Assembly: GCF_003014535.1 (NCBI RefSeq)
Contig: NZ_PYGD01000006.1
Coordinates: forward strand, 186,001 to 250,000
DNA: 64,000 nt
Origin: Taibaiella chishuiensis
Lineage (GTDB): Bacteria; Bacteroidota; Bacteroidia; Chitinophagales; Chitinophagaceae
Direction: 5' to 3'
Part shown: one piece after another, positions 27,401 through 35,449 of the stretch
Layout of the letters: every line of letters begins with the position of its first letter
Position numbering within the stretch: position 1 is the stretch's first letter
The notes under the pieces: generated by a model
Told to the model about the DNA's origin: nothing
Seen by the model: the letters and a program-made list of their open reading frames with translations, nothing else
The model's database searches: none
Translations under genes and position numbers: made by a program

Positions 27401-27745
27401 CGTTTCCGCCCGATCCTGATGACCTCCTTCGCCTTTATCGCGGGCCTTATTCCCCTGCTCTTCGCAACGGGTCCGGGCGCGCTGGGCAACCGTACCATCG
27501 GCGCCTCATCGGCAGGTGGTATGTTGCTGGGTACCTTGTTCGGCGTTATCGTCGTACCGGGACTGTACTACATCTTTGCCAACCTGGCAGAAGGCCGGCA
27601 GCTGATCCGCGACGAGGATGAAGTGCCGCTGACCGAAGACCTGACGGGCAATAAAATGAAAAAGAAAAAAAGGAAACTGAAACTGTTCAAAAGCAGGAAA
27701 GAGGCCGACGACCAGGCTCCTGAAAAAAATGATAACCATGAGTAA
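24491..27745 (+). CDS. AcrB-type (HAE1) multidrug RND efflux pump
   Basis: 1084 residues from the ATG at 24491 (MFNKFIQRPVLAIVMSVVII). Typical HAE1 features are N-terminal LPVSQFPSIAPPMVVVNVAY, TM4 LAIGIVVDNAIVVVEAVHSK with the proton-relay Asp, and a second TM bundle ending in LVGLLGKNAVLIVEFAVQ. Compared with E. coli AcrB the TM4 pair Asp-Asp is Asp-Asn here, which is common outside Proteobacteria. A lysine-rich cytosolic tail (KMKKKKRKLKLFKSRK) follows the last helix. It exports hydrophobic drugs or detergents by proton antiport. Its stop overlaps the start of the TolC gene. Confidence 0.95.
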   Translation: MFNKFIQRPVLAIVMSVVIIFMGILAINTLPVSQFPSIAPPMVVVNVAYPGASADVLVNSVLIPMEKAINGAPGMKYMTSDATSAGEATIQVVFDLDVDPNQAVVNVKNRIEQVTNRLPELVQREGLVVSYTSPNMLMYVNLYSKDPKANENFLYNFAGVNLIPELSRLKGVGSAKILGSRQYAMRIWLKPDRMRAYNVSTEEVMSALAEQSIIGSPGRLGQSSGKHSQALEYVLTYPGRYNKPEQYKDVIVKANANGELLYLKDIADIELGSEFYDIYSNMDGHPSAAITLKQTYGSNASDVIKEVKAKLEEIKASSFPPGMDYQISYDVSHFLDASIEKVVHTLAEAFILVAIVVFLFLGDWRSTLIPTLAVPVSLIGAFIFMKLLGLTINLITLFALVLAIGIVVDNAIVVVEAVHSKMAEEHLTPYKAVKKVLQEISGAIIAITMLMTAVFIPVAFMSGPVGIFYRQFSITMATSIVISGVVALTLTPVLCAMLLKNTHGQPRRKTPINRLLDAFNNWFERLTGRYANFLGLIVNRRVVTFGLLIAFCGGIWITGNSLPSGFIPNEDQGQIYAIIQTPPGSTLERTNDVSHQLQHIAEHVEGVQSVSALAGYEVLTEGRGSNAGTCLINLKDWSDRKHSAKEIIEELEQQAKAIPGATIEFFEPPAVPGYGAAGGFSLRLLDKTNSGDYEAFGKVNDEFMAALKKRKELTGLFTFFAANYPQYEIEIDNKAAMQKGVSIGTAMNNLSILIGSTYEQGFIRFGNFFKVYVQAAPEYRALPDDLLKLYVKNNRDEMVPYSAFMKIKKKQGLNEITRFNMYTASAINGAPAIGYSSGEAIKVIQEVAKSTLPRGYGIDWLGLSKDEAERGNEALYIFLIVLAFVYFVLAAQYESFIIPLAVILSLPVGVFGAFMLLKMMGLSNDIYAQVGLVMLVGLLGKNAVLIVEFAVQKHQQGSTILEAAIEGAKIRFRPILMTSFAFIAGLIPLLFATGPGALGNRTIGASSAGGMLLGTLFGVIVVPGLYYIFANLAEGRQLIRDEDEVPLTEDLTGNKMKKKKRKLKLFKSRKEADDQAPEKNDNHE

Positions 27746-29183
27746 TAACCGCATCAGTATTTATAAGTATTGCAGCATCGCTTGCCTGTCGCTGGTTTAC
27801 GGCGCATGCGGCATACCGAAACTGGCCGAAAAGACCGAGCAGAAAAACGTACCGGCAGTATATGCAGGCGATACGGCAACCGATAGCATCAACACCGCAA
27901 AGCTAAGCTGGAAGGCTTTTTTCACCGATCCTTACCTGGAGGCGCTTATCGACACAGCACTGGTTCGCAACCAGGAACTGAACATTACGCTGCAGGAAAT
28001 CGAGATCAGCCGCAACGAGATCAGGGCCAGGAAGGGCGAATACCTGCCCTTTGTAGGACTGAAAGCCGGCGCGGGCTTAGAGAAAGTAGGCCGTTATACC
28101 AGCCAGGGTGCGGGCGATGCCTCCACCGAGATTACACCGGGCAGAGAAGTCCCGGAGGCCCTGCCTGATTATAGGATCGCATTGCAGGCCAGTTGGGAGA
28201 TCGATATCTGGAAAAAACTGCGTAATGCCAAAAAGGCCGCAGTATCGCGTTACCTGGCTACCGTAGAAGGCAGGAACTTCCTGCTTACCAACCTGATCGC
28301 CGAAGTAGCCAACAGCTATTATGAACTGCTGGCACTGGATAACCAGCTGGCGATCGTGAAGCAGAATATCGACATCCAGAACAATGCCTTAAGGATCGTA
28401 AAACTGCAAAAAGAAGCCACGCGGGTTACCGAACTGGCTGTACGGCGTTTCGAAGCCCAGGTACTGAATACCCAAAGCCTGCAATATGGTATCCGGCAGA
28501 AGATTACCGAGACCGAGAACCGGATCAATTTCCTGCTGGGGCGCTACCCGCAACCCATAGCAAGGAGTACGCAGGAGATGGAAACCCTGGTGCCTACGGT
28601 CATACAGCCCGGTATGCCGGCACAGCTTATGGCCAACCGGCCCGATATCCGGCAGGCAGAGCAGGAACTGGCCGCTGCCAGGCTGGATGTAAAAGTGGCC
28701 AAAGCACGCTTCTATCCCTCGCTGGGCATTTCAGCGTCTATCGGCTACCAGGCCTTCGATCCTTCTTACCTGATCAAGACACCGCAATCGCTGCTGTATT
28801 CGATAGCAGGCGACCTGGTGGCGCCCTTGATCAACCGTAATGCGATTAAGGCGACGTATTATACCGCCAATGCCAAACAGGTACAGGCCGTATTCAATTA
28901 CGAACGTACGGTGTTGAATGCCTATATCGAGGTGGCCAACCGCTTGTCGCGGATCGGTAATATAAAACAGAGCTATGACCTGAAAGCGCAGCAGGTAAAG
29001 GCTTTACTGCAATCAGTAGACATATCGAACACCTTGTTTAAATCGGCACAGGCCGACTATATGGAAGTACTGATGACCCAGCGCGATGCCTTGGAATCAA
29101 GGTTCGAACTGATCGAAAGCAAGAAACAGCAGATGAATGCCCTGGTGGATATCTACCAGGCCCTTGGCGGCGGTTGGCAATAA
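27729..29183 (+). CDS. TolC/NodT-type outer membrane efflux lipoprotein
   Basis: 484 residues from the ATG at 27729; a second ATG at 27738 would overlap the pump stop by 8 bases and is equally plausible. The N-terminus has an export signal ending SLVYGACG, with a possible lipidated Cys, as in NodT-family channels. Two OEP repeats follow: the first contains WEIDIWKKLRNAKKAAVSRY and the second ANRPDIRQAEQELAAARLDV with RFYPSLGISASIGYQAF. It forms the outer-membrane duct for the preceding AcrAB-type genes. Confidence 0.93.
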   Translation: MITMSNNRISIYKYCSIACLSLVYGACGIPKLAEKTEQKNVPAVYAGDTATDSINTAKLSWKAFFTDPYLEALIDTALVRNQELNITLQEIEISRNEIRARKGEYLPFVGLKAGAGLEKVGRYTSQGAGDASTEITPGREVPEALPDYRIALQASWEIDIWKKLRNAKKAAVSRYLATVEGRNFLLTNLIAEVANSYYELLALDNQLAIVKQNIDIQNNALRIVKLQKEATRVTELAVRRFEAQVLNTQSLQYGIRQKITETENRINFLLGRYPQPIARSTQEMETLVPTVIQPGMPAQLMANRPDIRQAEQELAAARLDVKVAKARFYPSLGISASIGYQAFDPSYLIKTPQSLLYSIAGDLVAPLINRNAIKATYYTANAKQVQAVFNYERTVLNAYIEVANRLSRIGNIKQSYDLKAQQVKALLQSVDISNTLFKSAQADYMEVLMTQRDALESRFELIESKKQQMNALVDIYQALGGGWQ

Positions 29184-29207
29184 CCACACCCGTTTCCAAA
29201 AAAATCA

Positions 29208-29238
29208 GAGCGGCAGCCTTGGGCTGCCGCTCCTTTTT
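29208..29238 (+). terminator. Intrinsic terminator of the AcrAB-TolC operon
   Basis: GAGCGGCAGCC, loop TTG, GGCTGCCGCTC, then CTTTTTT. A perfect 11-bp G/C stem with a T tract, 24 bases after the TolC stop. Confidence 0.92.
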
Positions 29239-29263
29239 TATCCCGTATGGGCCGGACAACAGG

Positions 29264-30169
29264 TCAGGCTTGTTTCTTCTGCGATAAGATCCATTCCCGT
29301 ACCGGGGCCGCCGCGGGTTGCCAGCCCAGGAGCTGCCGGGCCTGCAATGCCCGTACACGGCTATTGGAGCCCAGGGCAAAACGTGCCCAATCGCCCAGTT
29401 CGGCAAGGGCATCGCCCGCAGGCCAGGAGCGGGTCGCACCGCCAAAACCCAGGGCTTCGCTGACATAACCCGCCAGTTCTTTATACGACGCTTCGCCGTT
29501 TTCGGCAAAGAAGTAAGACCCGGTGGGCGCTTGTTCCAATGCCAGTTGGTACAGGGTTACCAGGTCGGCGATATGTACATTGGACCAGCGATTAAGGCCT
29601 TCGCCCATATAGATGCCTATACCTGCCTCCTGCGACTTGCGAAAGACGACCGGCAACTGATCGCTGGACACATCGAGGCCCAGGCTTTGTCCATATACCA
29701 TCGAAGGCACGATCACCACAGTACGGATCCCCCTTTCCCTGCCGGCATGGAGTACCCGTTCATTAAGGGCAACGCGGGCCCTGCGGATGTCCATCGGGGT
29801 AAACGGAGTGGTCTCGTCGTAGATAAACGGGCTTTCCGTTGCGCCCAGCGCATCATCGCCAACAACACTGGATCCGGAGGTATGTATAAAAGTTTTGCCG
29901 GTTCCTTCAAGCGCCTGTAACATCACCGCGACGGCCTGCTCGTGGTCTGCATCTGCCGTATGGATCACCGCATCGCTTTGGGCCGCATATTGCGCCAGCA
30001 ATGCTACGTCGTCCAGGGTACCCACTACGGGCATTATGCCCAGAGCCTGCACAGCTGCGGCTTTTTCCGGGTTGCGGACCAAGCCGTAAACGGCATGCCC
30101 CTTGTTCTTTAAATGAACGGCAACAGAACTACCGATGTATCCTGTTGCGCCTGTTAAAAAGATATTCAT
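29264..30169 (-). CDS. NAD(P)-dependent epimerase/dehydratase-like SDR
   Basis: 301 residues. Glycine motif TGATGYIGSS at residues 6-15, second strand YGLVRNPEK, and the Ser region FIHTSGSSVVGD. The downstream YxxxK pair of classical extended SDRs is not seen; the region reads PMDIRRARVALNERVLHAGR. The C-terminal part (IYMGEGLNRWSNVHIADLVT) is typical of the atypical extended SDR subgroup that includes YwnB-like and NmrA-like reductases. The substrate is unknown. It is monocistronic and convergent with the efflux operon terminator. Confidence 0.88.
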   Translation of the reverse strand: MNIFLTGATGYIGSSVAVHLKNKGHAVYGLVRNPEKAAAVQALGIMPVVGTLDDVALLAQYAAQSDAVIHTADADHEQAVAVMLQALEGTGKTFIHTSGSSVVGDDALGATESPFIYDETTPFTPMDIRRARVALNERVLHAGRERGIRTVVIVPSMVYGQSLGLDVSSDQLPVVFRKSQEAGIGIYMGEGLNRWSNVHIADLVTLYQLALEQAPTGSYFFAENGEASYKELAGYVSEALGFGGATRSWPAGDALAELGDWARFALGSNSRVRALQARQLLGWQPAAAPVREWILSQKKQA

Positions 30170-30429
30170 GCGTATGTATTTTAATCCGGCAAAATTCCAG
30201 TAGTTTCATCTATTATTAAAATAACCTGGATTATACCATTCAATTATAATTATTATAAACACAACTAAAGGTCCTCTTCAAATGGACGTTATTTTTTGCA
30301 CTATTTTACATAAATTATAGTTATTTCGCAGTGTTAATAAATGCTATCGTTTTATCTTGTATGCCGATAGCAATGGTACAAGGCGCACATGCCTGATGGC
30401 TGATTTTACTGATTATTATTCTCTACATT

Positions 30430-32676
30430 ATGTCAAAATCTACAATGCTGGCTACATTGGCGCTGGTCCTGCTGGGACCTGCTGCAACACAAGCCGCGGA
30501 TAACTACTGGAGCCGTTTCGAAGGGAAAGAGGCCCCTTCCCGTTCCCCGATGACCGTTAAGCCGAAAGATTATCGGGTTTTCGCACTCGACCAGGCGCGC
30601 ATGCAAAGCTTCCTGAACAGCCTGCCGGCCAACGATCAGCAGGCCCGTGCCCTAACCTTGCCCACGCCGGGCAATGGCTTCCGTACCTTCAGGGTATGGG
30701 AAACACCCGTTATGGAGCCCGAATTGGCCCGTCAATTCCCCGAAATCCGCACCTATACCGCAGTTGCCGAGGATGATCCGAATGTAACCGCAAAAATAGA
30801 CTATACCCTGTACGGCTTCCGCGCCATGGTTTACGACGGCAGCCAATCCTTCTTTATCGATCCCTACAGCAGGGATGCTGACGGTTTTTACCTCGCCTTT
30901 TATACCGATAAAATAACCCAGTCGTTCCAGGGCAACTGCGGGCTCAATACCGACCTGCCCGCCCCGGATAACGGCGCACGCACAACGGTAAACGAAGGCA
31001 ATGATTTCCAGAACCTGAAAAAGACCAATGGCAGCCAACGCCGTACTTTCCGCCTTGCCCTCTCCTGCACCGGCGAATATGCGATATCCGTAACCGGCGT
31101 CGCTACGCCTACGGTAACGCAAACCATGAACATCATCGTGAGCACGGTTAACCGTATGAACGGGGTGTATGAACGCGAGGTATCCGAAAGCTTTAAACTG
31201 GTTGCCAATAACCAGAACATCGTTTACGTAAACCCTGCTACTGATCCGTTCAGTACGGCAGAAGCCAACAGTAACCAATCGCTGCTTAACCGCGGCGGTA
31301 ATATCGATACCGTAATCGGTGTACAGAACTACGATATCGGGCATACACTCAGCACTGTAGGCGGCGGTATCGCCCAGCTCAATACCTTATGCGCAGCCAG
31401 CAACAAAGGCTTTTCGGCCAGCGGTTCCGGCGGCCCCGACGATATCATCGCCATTACCCACGAGCTTGCCCACCAGCACTCTGCCAAACATACCTTCCAG
31501 TCCAAAGGCGGCCAATGCGGCGGCCAGCAAAGCGAGCAGGATGGCTACGAACCCGGTGGCGGCGGTACCCTGATGGCCTATGCCAATGTATGTACCGGCG
31601 ATGTGGTACAGGAAGGACAAAGCCTGTACTGGCATGTAAACAGCCTGAGGCAGATTACCACCTATGTAGCCACGATCCCGACCTGCGGCAGTACCGTAAC
31701 CGGCAATGCCCCGGTAACCGTACCGGCTGTCAGCAGCACGCCGCTGTTTATCCCGAAAGAAACCCCTATAGAACTGACCGCACCGCTGGCAACTATAGCA
31801 GGCACCGCGCAGATCACCTATTGCTGGGAACAATATGATATCGGCAATGCCGGTGGTAAGGAAGCCGAAAACGGCGATGCCACAGAAGGCCCGTCCTTAA
31901 GGTCTTTCTACCCCGATACCAGCCGTTCCCTTTCCCACCCGCCGGTAAGCACCATCATCAACAATATGTATGAAGAGCCCGGTGAACGCCTGCCCAAAAA
32001 GGTACGCGACCTTAATTTCAAATTAACGGTAAGAAGCCTGAACCAGGGTTGGGGTACCTTTAATACGACCGATAACAGCCTGGTGTTAAAAGTAGATGCC
32101 AATGCCAGCAAATTCAGGGTTACTTCGCAAGCCGACCCCGAAACCTGGGAACCCGGTCAAACCAAGACCATCCGTTGGGATGTAGGCGGTACAGACGGCG
32201 ATTCCGTACGCTGCAAATGGGTAAACATCTACCTTTCCCGCGATAACGGAAAAAGCTTCCCCTACCTGCTGGTAGCCAATGCGCCCAATAACGGCAGCTA
32301 TAATGTGACCGTACCGAATGTATATGCCGAGCAAGCCAGGGTTAAAGTAAAAGGATCGGGCAATGTGTTCTTCGATGTCAACAAAGGCGTGATTAAGCTC
32401 AACGGCGATCCGACGGGTATTAAAGACCAGGACAATGAAGATATTGCTGCAGTATACCCCAACCCGGCTACCCGCCAGGTATTTGTCCGCACCAAAACAC
32501 CAAACGCTACATTCAGGGTGGTGCTGTTCAATATACTCGGACAGCAAATCAGTAAAGGTGACTACAAAGGTGAGTTTACGCTCGATGTGGCCCATCTGCC
32601 AAGAGGCGCTTATTTCCTGAGCCTGACAGACAACAATACTGCAAAACAATCGGTTAAAAAGATCGTGCTGCAATAA
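30430..32676 (+). CDS. Secreted reprolysin-type (M12B-like) zinc metalloprotease with T9SS sorting domain
   Basis: 748 residues. Signal peptide MSKSTMLATLALVLLGPAAT to QAA. A propeptide-like region (~25-190) is followed by the protease domain (~205-425). The zinc site HELAHQHSAKH spans residues 344-354, a HExxHxxSxxH variant in which the metzincin Gly is Ser, and the Met-turn follows at GGTLMAYANVC. A beta-rich region ends with DPETWEPGQTKTIRWDVGGT, an Ig-like module. The last ~80 residues are a type IX sorting domain (AAVYPNPATRQVFV to KIVLQ). It is an extracellular peptidase. The preceding 30170-30429 gap is A/T-rich and holds no gene. Confidence 0.9.
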   Translation: MSKSTMLATLALVLLGPAATQAADNYWSRFEGKEAPSRSPMTVKPKDYRVFALDQARMQSFLNSLPANDQQARALTLPTPGNGFRTFRVWETPVMEPELARQFPEIRTYTAVAEDDPNVTAKIDYTLYGFRAMVYDGSQSFFIDPYSRDADGFYLAFYTDKITQSFQGNCGLNTDLPAPDNGARTTVNEGNDFQNLKKTNGSQRRTFRLALSCTGEYAISVTGVATPTVTQTMNIIVSTVNRMNGVYEREVSESFKLVANNQNIVYVNPATDPFSTAEANSNQSLLNRGGNIDTVIGVQNYDIGHTLSTVGGGIAQLNTLCAASNKGFSASGSGGPDDIIAITHELAHQHSAKHTFQSKGGQCGGQQSEQDGYEPGGGGTLMAYANVCTGDVVQEGQSLYWHVNSLRQITTYVATIPTCGSTVTGNAPVTVPAVSSTPLFIPKETPIELTAPLATIAGTAQITYCWEQYDIGNAGGKEAENGDATEGPSLRSFYPDTSRSLSHPPVSTIINNMYEEPGERLPKKVRDLNFKLTVRSLNQGWGTFNTTDNSLVLKVDANASKFRVTSQADPETWEPGQTKTIRWDVGGTDGDSVRCKWVNIYLSRDNGKSFPYLLVANAPNNGSYNVTVPNVYAEQARVKVKGSGNVFFDVNKGVIKLNGDPTGIKDQDNEDIAAVYPNPATRQVFVRTKTPNATFRVVLFNILGQQISKGDYKGEFTLDVAHLPRGAYFLSLTDNNTAKQSVKKIVLQ

Positions 32677-32740
32677 ATGGTATCCTTTTGATACCAGTCA
32701 GGATACAGTCTTATATAGTATACTGCAAGGTATAACCAAC

Positions 32741-32785
32741 AATCCGGGCCAATCCCAGTTAAAGGGGATGGCCCGGATTTTTTTA
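32741..32785 (+). terminator. Intrinsic terminator of the metalloprotease gene
   Basis: ATCCGGGCC-ATCCC, 7-base loop, GGGGATGGCCCGGAT followed by a run of T (32777-32784). It lies 65 bases after the stop. Confidence 0.88.
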
Positions 32786-32865
32786 GGTCCGGGTACTATC
32801 GATAGCGCGCCTTTGGGAGAACCCGGGCCGCCCAACTAAAGCTTACCAGGGCAATATACGCCAGC

Positions 32866-33213
32866 TTATCCCCGGGTATTTGCCCCGAATTGCGCTATGG
32901 CCCAGTCCTGCAGGGCCTGCGTAACCGGTTTGAGCGATAGCCCTTTTTCCGTGAGCGAATATTCCACCGTAGGCGGTACCGTCGCATAAGCCTGCCGTTT
33001 TACGATACCCTTGCTTTCGAGCTGCTTCAGCTCCTGGACCAGCATGCGGGTATTGATCCCGGTTATACTGCGTTCGAGTTCTTTAAAACGAAGCGTCCCG
33101 CTCATCAGCGTATTGATAATGGACATGGTCCATTTACCGGAAATAAGGTCCATCGTTTCCCGAAAAGGACAGGGCGCAACTTTTTTGATTTCTTTTTTTG
33201 TTTGTAAGGCCAT
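32866..33213 (-). CDS. HxlR family transcriptional regulator
   Basis: 115 residues from the ATG at 33213. The winged-helix core is recognisable: CPFRETMDLISGKWTMSIIN, then GTLRFKELERSITGINTRML, and the wing VPPTVEYSLTEKGLSLKPV. The conserved Cys near the N-terminus (CPF) is the redox- or electrophile-sensing position in YodB/HypR-type members. It is divergent from the DUF6194 gene, 106 bases between starts, with its -7 box TATATTTG in the shared gap, so it may regulate that neighbour. Confidence 0.93.
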   Translation of the reverse strand: MALQTKKEIKKVAPCPFRETMDLISGKWTMSIINTLMSGTLRFKELERSITGINTRMLVQELKQLESKGIVKRQAYATVPPTVEYSLTEKGLSLKPVTQALQDWAIAQFGANTRG

Positions 33214-33268
33214 GAGGATCAACAATGCTTTACTTCCTGTTATTATTTACCAAAAAGATAACTACTTG

Positions 33269-33276
33269 CAAATATA
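33269..33276 (-). promoter_or_regulatory. -7 box of the HxlR gene
   Basis: TATATTTG on the minus strand, an exact TAnnTTTG match, 55 bases before the start at 33213. Confidence 0.55.
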
Positions 33277-33319
33277 AACCAGGGGTCAGACATTTGCGGT
33301 CTAACCAATACCACCCCAT

Positions 33320-33751
33320 ATGTCTATAATTGCTATCGAACAATACATAACCACCAGGCTGCCGGGCGCTACCCGGCTTGAAAGCGCCGGTTATATCTTT
33401 TATTTCTACGGGCAGGAGCAGATGATGCCCTTTTTGACCCTGGCCACAGCCGACCAGGAGGGCGACCGGGACTCGAACCTCGACCGGGAAGGCGTATACC
33501 GGGTAAATATAGGATTGCCCAAAGAACAGTACCAGGGCTTGTTGCCGCATACCGGCGCCGCGCCCGACTATACCGCGCTGAACGTATGGATGCCTCATCC
33601 ACACTATGCCAAACAATATTATGTATGCATTCTCAACCCCGAAGGCGACAACCTATCCCGGAGCTTCGGGCTGATCGATGCGGCCTACAACCTGGCCCAA
33701 AAGCGTTACGAAAAGAAACACGGGGGCTCCGGAAGCATACCCGGAATTTGA
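33320..33751 (+). CDS. DUF6194 family protein
   Basis: 143 residues. The pattern SAGYIFYFYGQEQMMPFLTL, then DRDSNLDREGVYRVNIGLPK, and ALNVWMPHPHYAKQYYVCIL matches the small DUF6194 family, whose members have no known function. It is cytosolic with no signal peptide. Divergent from the HxlR regulator and followed by a strong terminator. Confidence 0.8.
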   Translation: MSIIAIEQYITTRLPGATRLESAGYIFYFYGQEQMMPFLTLATADQEGDRDSNLDREGVYRVNIGLPKEQYQGLLPHTGAAPDYTALNVWMPHPHYAKQYYVCILNPEGDNLSRSFGLIDAAYNLAQKRYEKKHGGSGSIPGI

Positions 33752-33786
33752 TCCGCTTCATTGCGATCCGGGGTATTAGGCCCATG

Positions 33787-33822
33787 CAGCAACGCCATCC
33801 CGGATAAGGGATGGCGTTGCTG
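33787..33822. terminator. Bidirectional terminator, 15-bp perfect stem
   Basis: CAGCAACGCCATCCC, 6-base loop, exact complement. It lies between the convergent DUF6194 and serine hydrolase genes. Confidence 0.82.
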
Positions 33823-33862
33823 GTTAATCCTATCCAGGATTAAAGGCAATACTTTATGATCA

Positions 33863-35329
33863 CTAGTTCGTCTTTTCCAGCGTACCTACCTGTGTACCGC
33901 AATCCTGTTCGAAGCGTAAGGCGCTTACTTTACCCGTTTCGTCCTTAGTGAAATACAAACGGAAATGATCGGGCTTCTGCTGGATCGTATAGGCGCCGTC
34001 GGTTAAGCGGTAAATCCTCAATCGCGGGCCGGAGCCGGAAGGTTGAAGGTAAAGCCCCTTCGGATCCGCTCCCACTACAGCTACCGTACCCGGAGCACGG
34101 CCATAACTGCCCATAAGCGTTTGCTCTTCCGTAGCCACAGCCGGGTGGAGGTGCAGGGTTTGCATGGCAGGCCATTGATAAGTATTGGCTATGCTGCGGA
34201 TCACATCCAGGGCCAGGGTAATCCCATCGTCGGAATTGGTCATTACGATGGCGCCCTGCCCTTCTAAGGTACCGAACAACAAAGCGGTATAACCCGCATT
34301 ATTACCCGAATGCCAAAAGGCCGATACGTCTTTATATCCTTTCAGGTGCATGCCCAGGCCGGTAGTATTGATCTGCGGCCGCAGCATCTCCCGCAACAGG
34401 CTGCTATCGGGAAGTATAGTTGATTGTCCCTTGCGGCCTTTCTGGATCTCCAGCACCAGCAGGGCCAGGTCATAAGATGTAGTCCAGAAGCCGGCTGCAG
34501 CCATTTCGGGATATACTTTATATTTCAGTTTTTTATCGACCTTCCCCTTTTCATCATGTCCGCGGGCCATATTGTTATTACCCTGTACGTCGGGGCAACA
34601 CGCGTAAGTACTGTGTCTCATGTGCAGGGGACTGAACAAAGTAGTGGTTACATATTGCTCAAAGCTTTGCCCGCTAAGGTCTTCGATAAGCTGCTGTACC
34701 ACCAGGTAGCCGCCGCCTGAGTAACGCTCCGTTTTGCCCGGCTTTGTTTTTACGATCAGTTTCTTTTTTATATTGGCCGGGCGTTCGCCGTTAAGCATTG
34801 GTATCAGGCCCGGCAACGGTTGCTGCGGGTCATAACCTTCGAAGCCATAGTCATCGTCGAAACCAGCGGTATGCGACAACAGGTGGCGCAGGGTTACCTC
34901 CTGCTCCATACCTTTTGAGGCGGGTATTTTCCAGCTTTTCAATTTCTGGTTTACCGGTTCATCCAGGCCTATGCGTCCTTCTTTTATGAGTTGTAACGCG
35001 GCCAGCGCCGTTACCACTTTACCAATCGAGGCACATTGAAACAAGGTGGCCGTATCGACCAGGGAGCCGGGCTCCGAAACATCTTTAAGACCATAACCCC
35101 GGGTCCAGGTTATGCGCCCATTGTCGATCACTGTTACGCTGGCTCCATTTACCTTAAGTTCCTTCATCCGCTGGGGAATGGTGTAGGTAACATAATCCAT
35201 ATTGGGTTCGGCAAATATGCCCGCGCGTAGTGATTCTTCTGCGTTTTTTTGTGATGATGCAGGGTCTTGCTGGGCAAAGGTTTGCCAGCTGCCCGCCAGG
35301 GCAAGGAGAGATAAAAATAAAGAACGCAT
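33863..35329 (-). CDS. Exported serine hydrolase (class C beta-lactamase/DD-peptidase fold)
   Basis: 488 residues. Signal peptide MRSLFLSLLALAGSWQTFAQ. Beta-lactamase_2 domain: nucleophile motif SxxK at S101-K104 (CASIGK), second motif YSGGGY at 203-208 in place of Tyr-x-Asn as in many serine hydrolases of this group, and third motif HSGNNAGY. A C-terminal ~100-residue lipocalin-like domain follows (TLMGSYGRAPGTVAVVGADP). It is probably a periplasmic esterase or D-amino-acid peptidase rather than a resistance enzyme. Monocistronic. Confidence 0.9.
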   Translation of the reverse strand: MRSLFLSLLALAGSWQTFAQQDPASSQKNAEESLRAGIFAEPNMDYVTYTIPQRMKELKVNGASVTVIDNGRITWTRGYGLKDVSEPGSLVDTATLFQCASIGKVVTALAALQLIKEGRIGLDEPVNQKLKSWKIPASKGMEQEVTLRHLLSHTAGFDDDYGFEGYDPQQPLPGLIPMLNGERPANIKKKLIVKTKPGKTERYSGGGYLVVQQLIEDLSGQSFEQYVTTTLFSPLHMRHSTYACCPDVQGNNNMARGHDEKGKVDKKLKYKVYPEMAAAGFWTTSYDLALLVLEIQKGRKGQSTILPDSSLLREMLRPQINTTGLGMHLKGYKDVSAFWHSGNNAGYTALLFGTLEGQGAIVMTNSDDGITLALDVIRSIANTYQWPAMQTLHLHPAVATEEQTLMGSYGRAPGTVAVVGADPKGLYLQPSGSGPRLRIYRLTDGAYTIQQKPDHFRLYFTKDETGKVSALRFEQDCGTQVGTLEKTN

Positions 35330-35449
35330 GCTTGGTTTGATGGTTTTTAGGGGATTAGCAATATACTGTTTATTTTCATGCCAGATTGCTTCTGCTCTTA
35401 ACGTTAGGTTTGTTCTTTTAGTATCCGGTCGCCCTGTTTTTCACAGATA

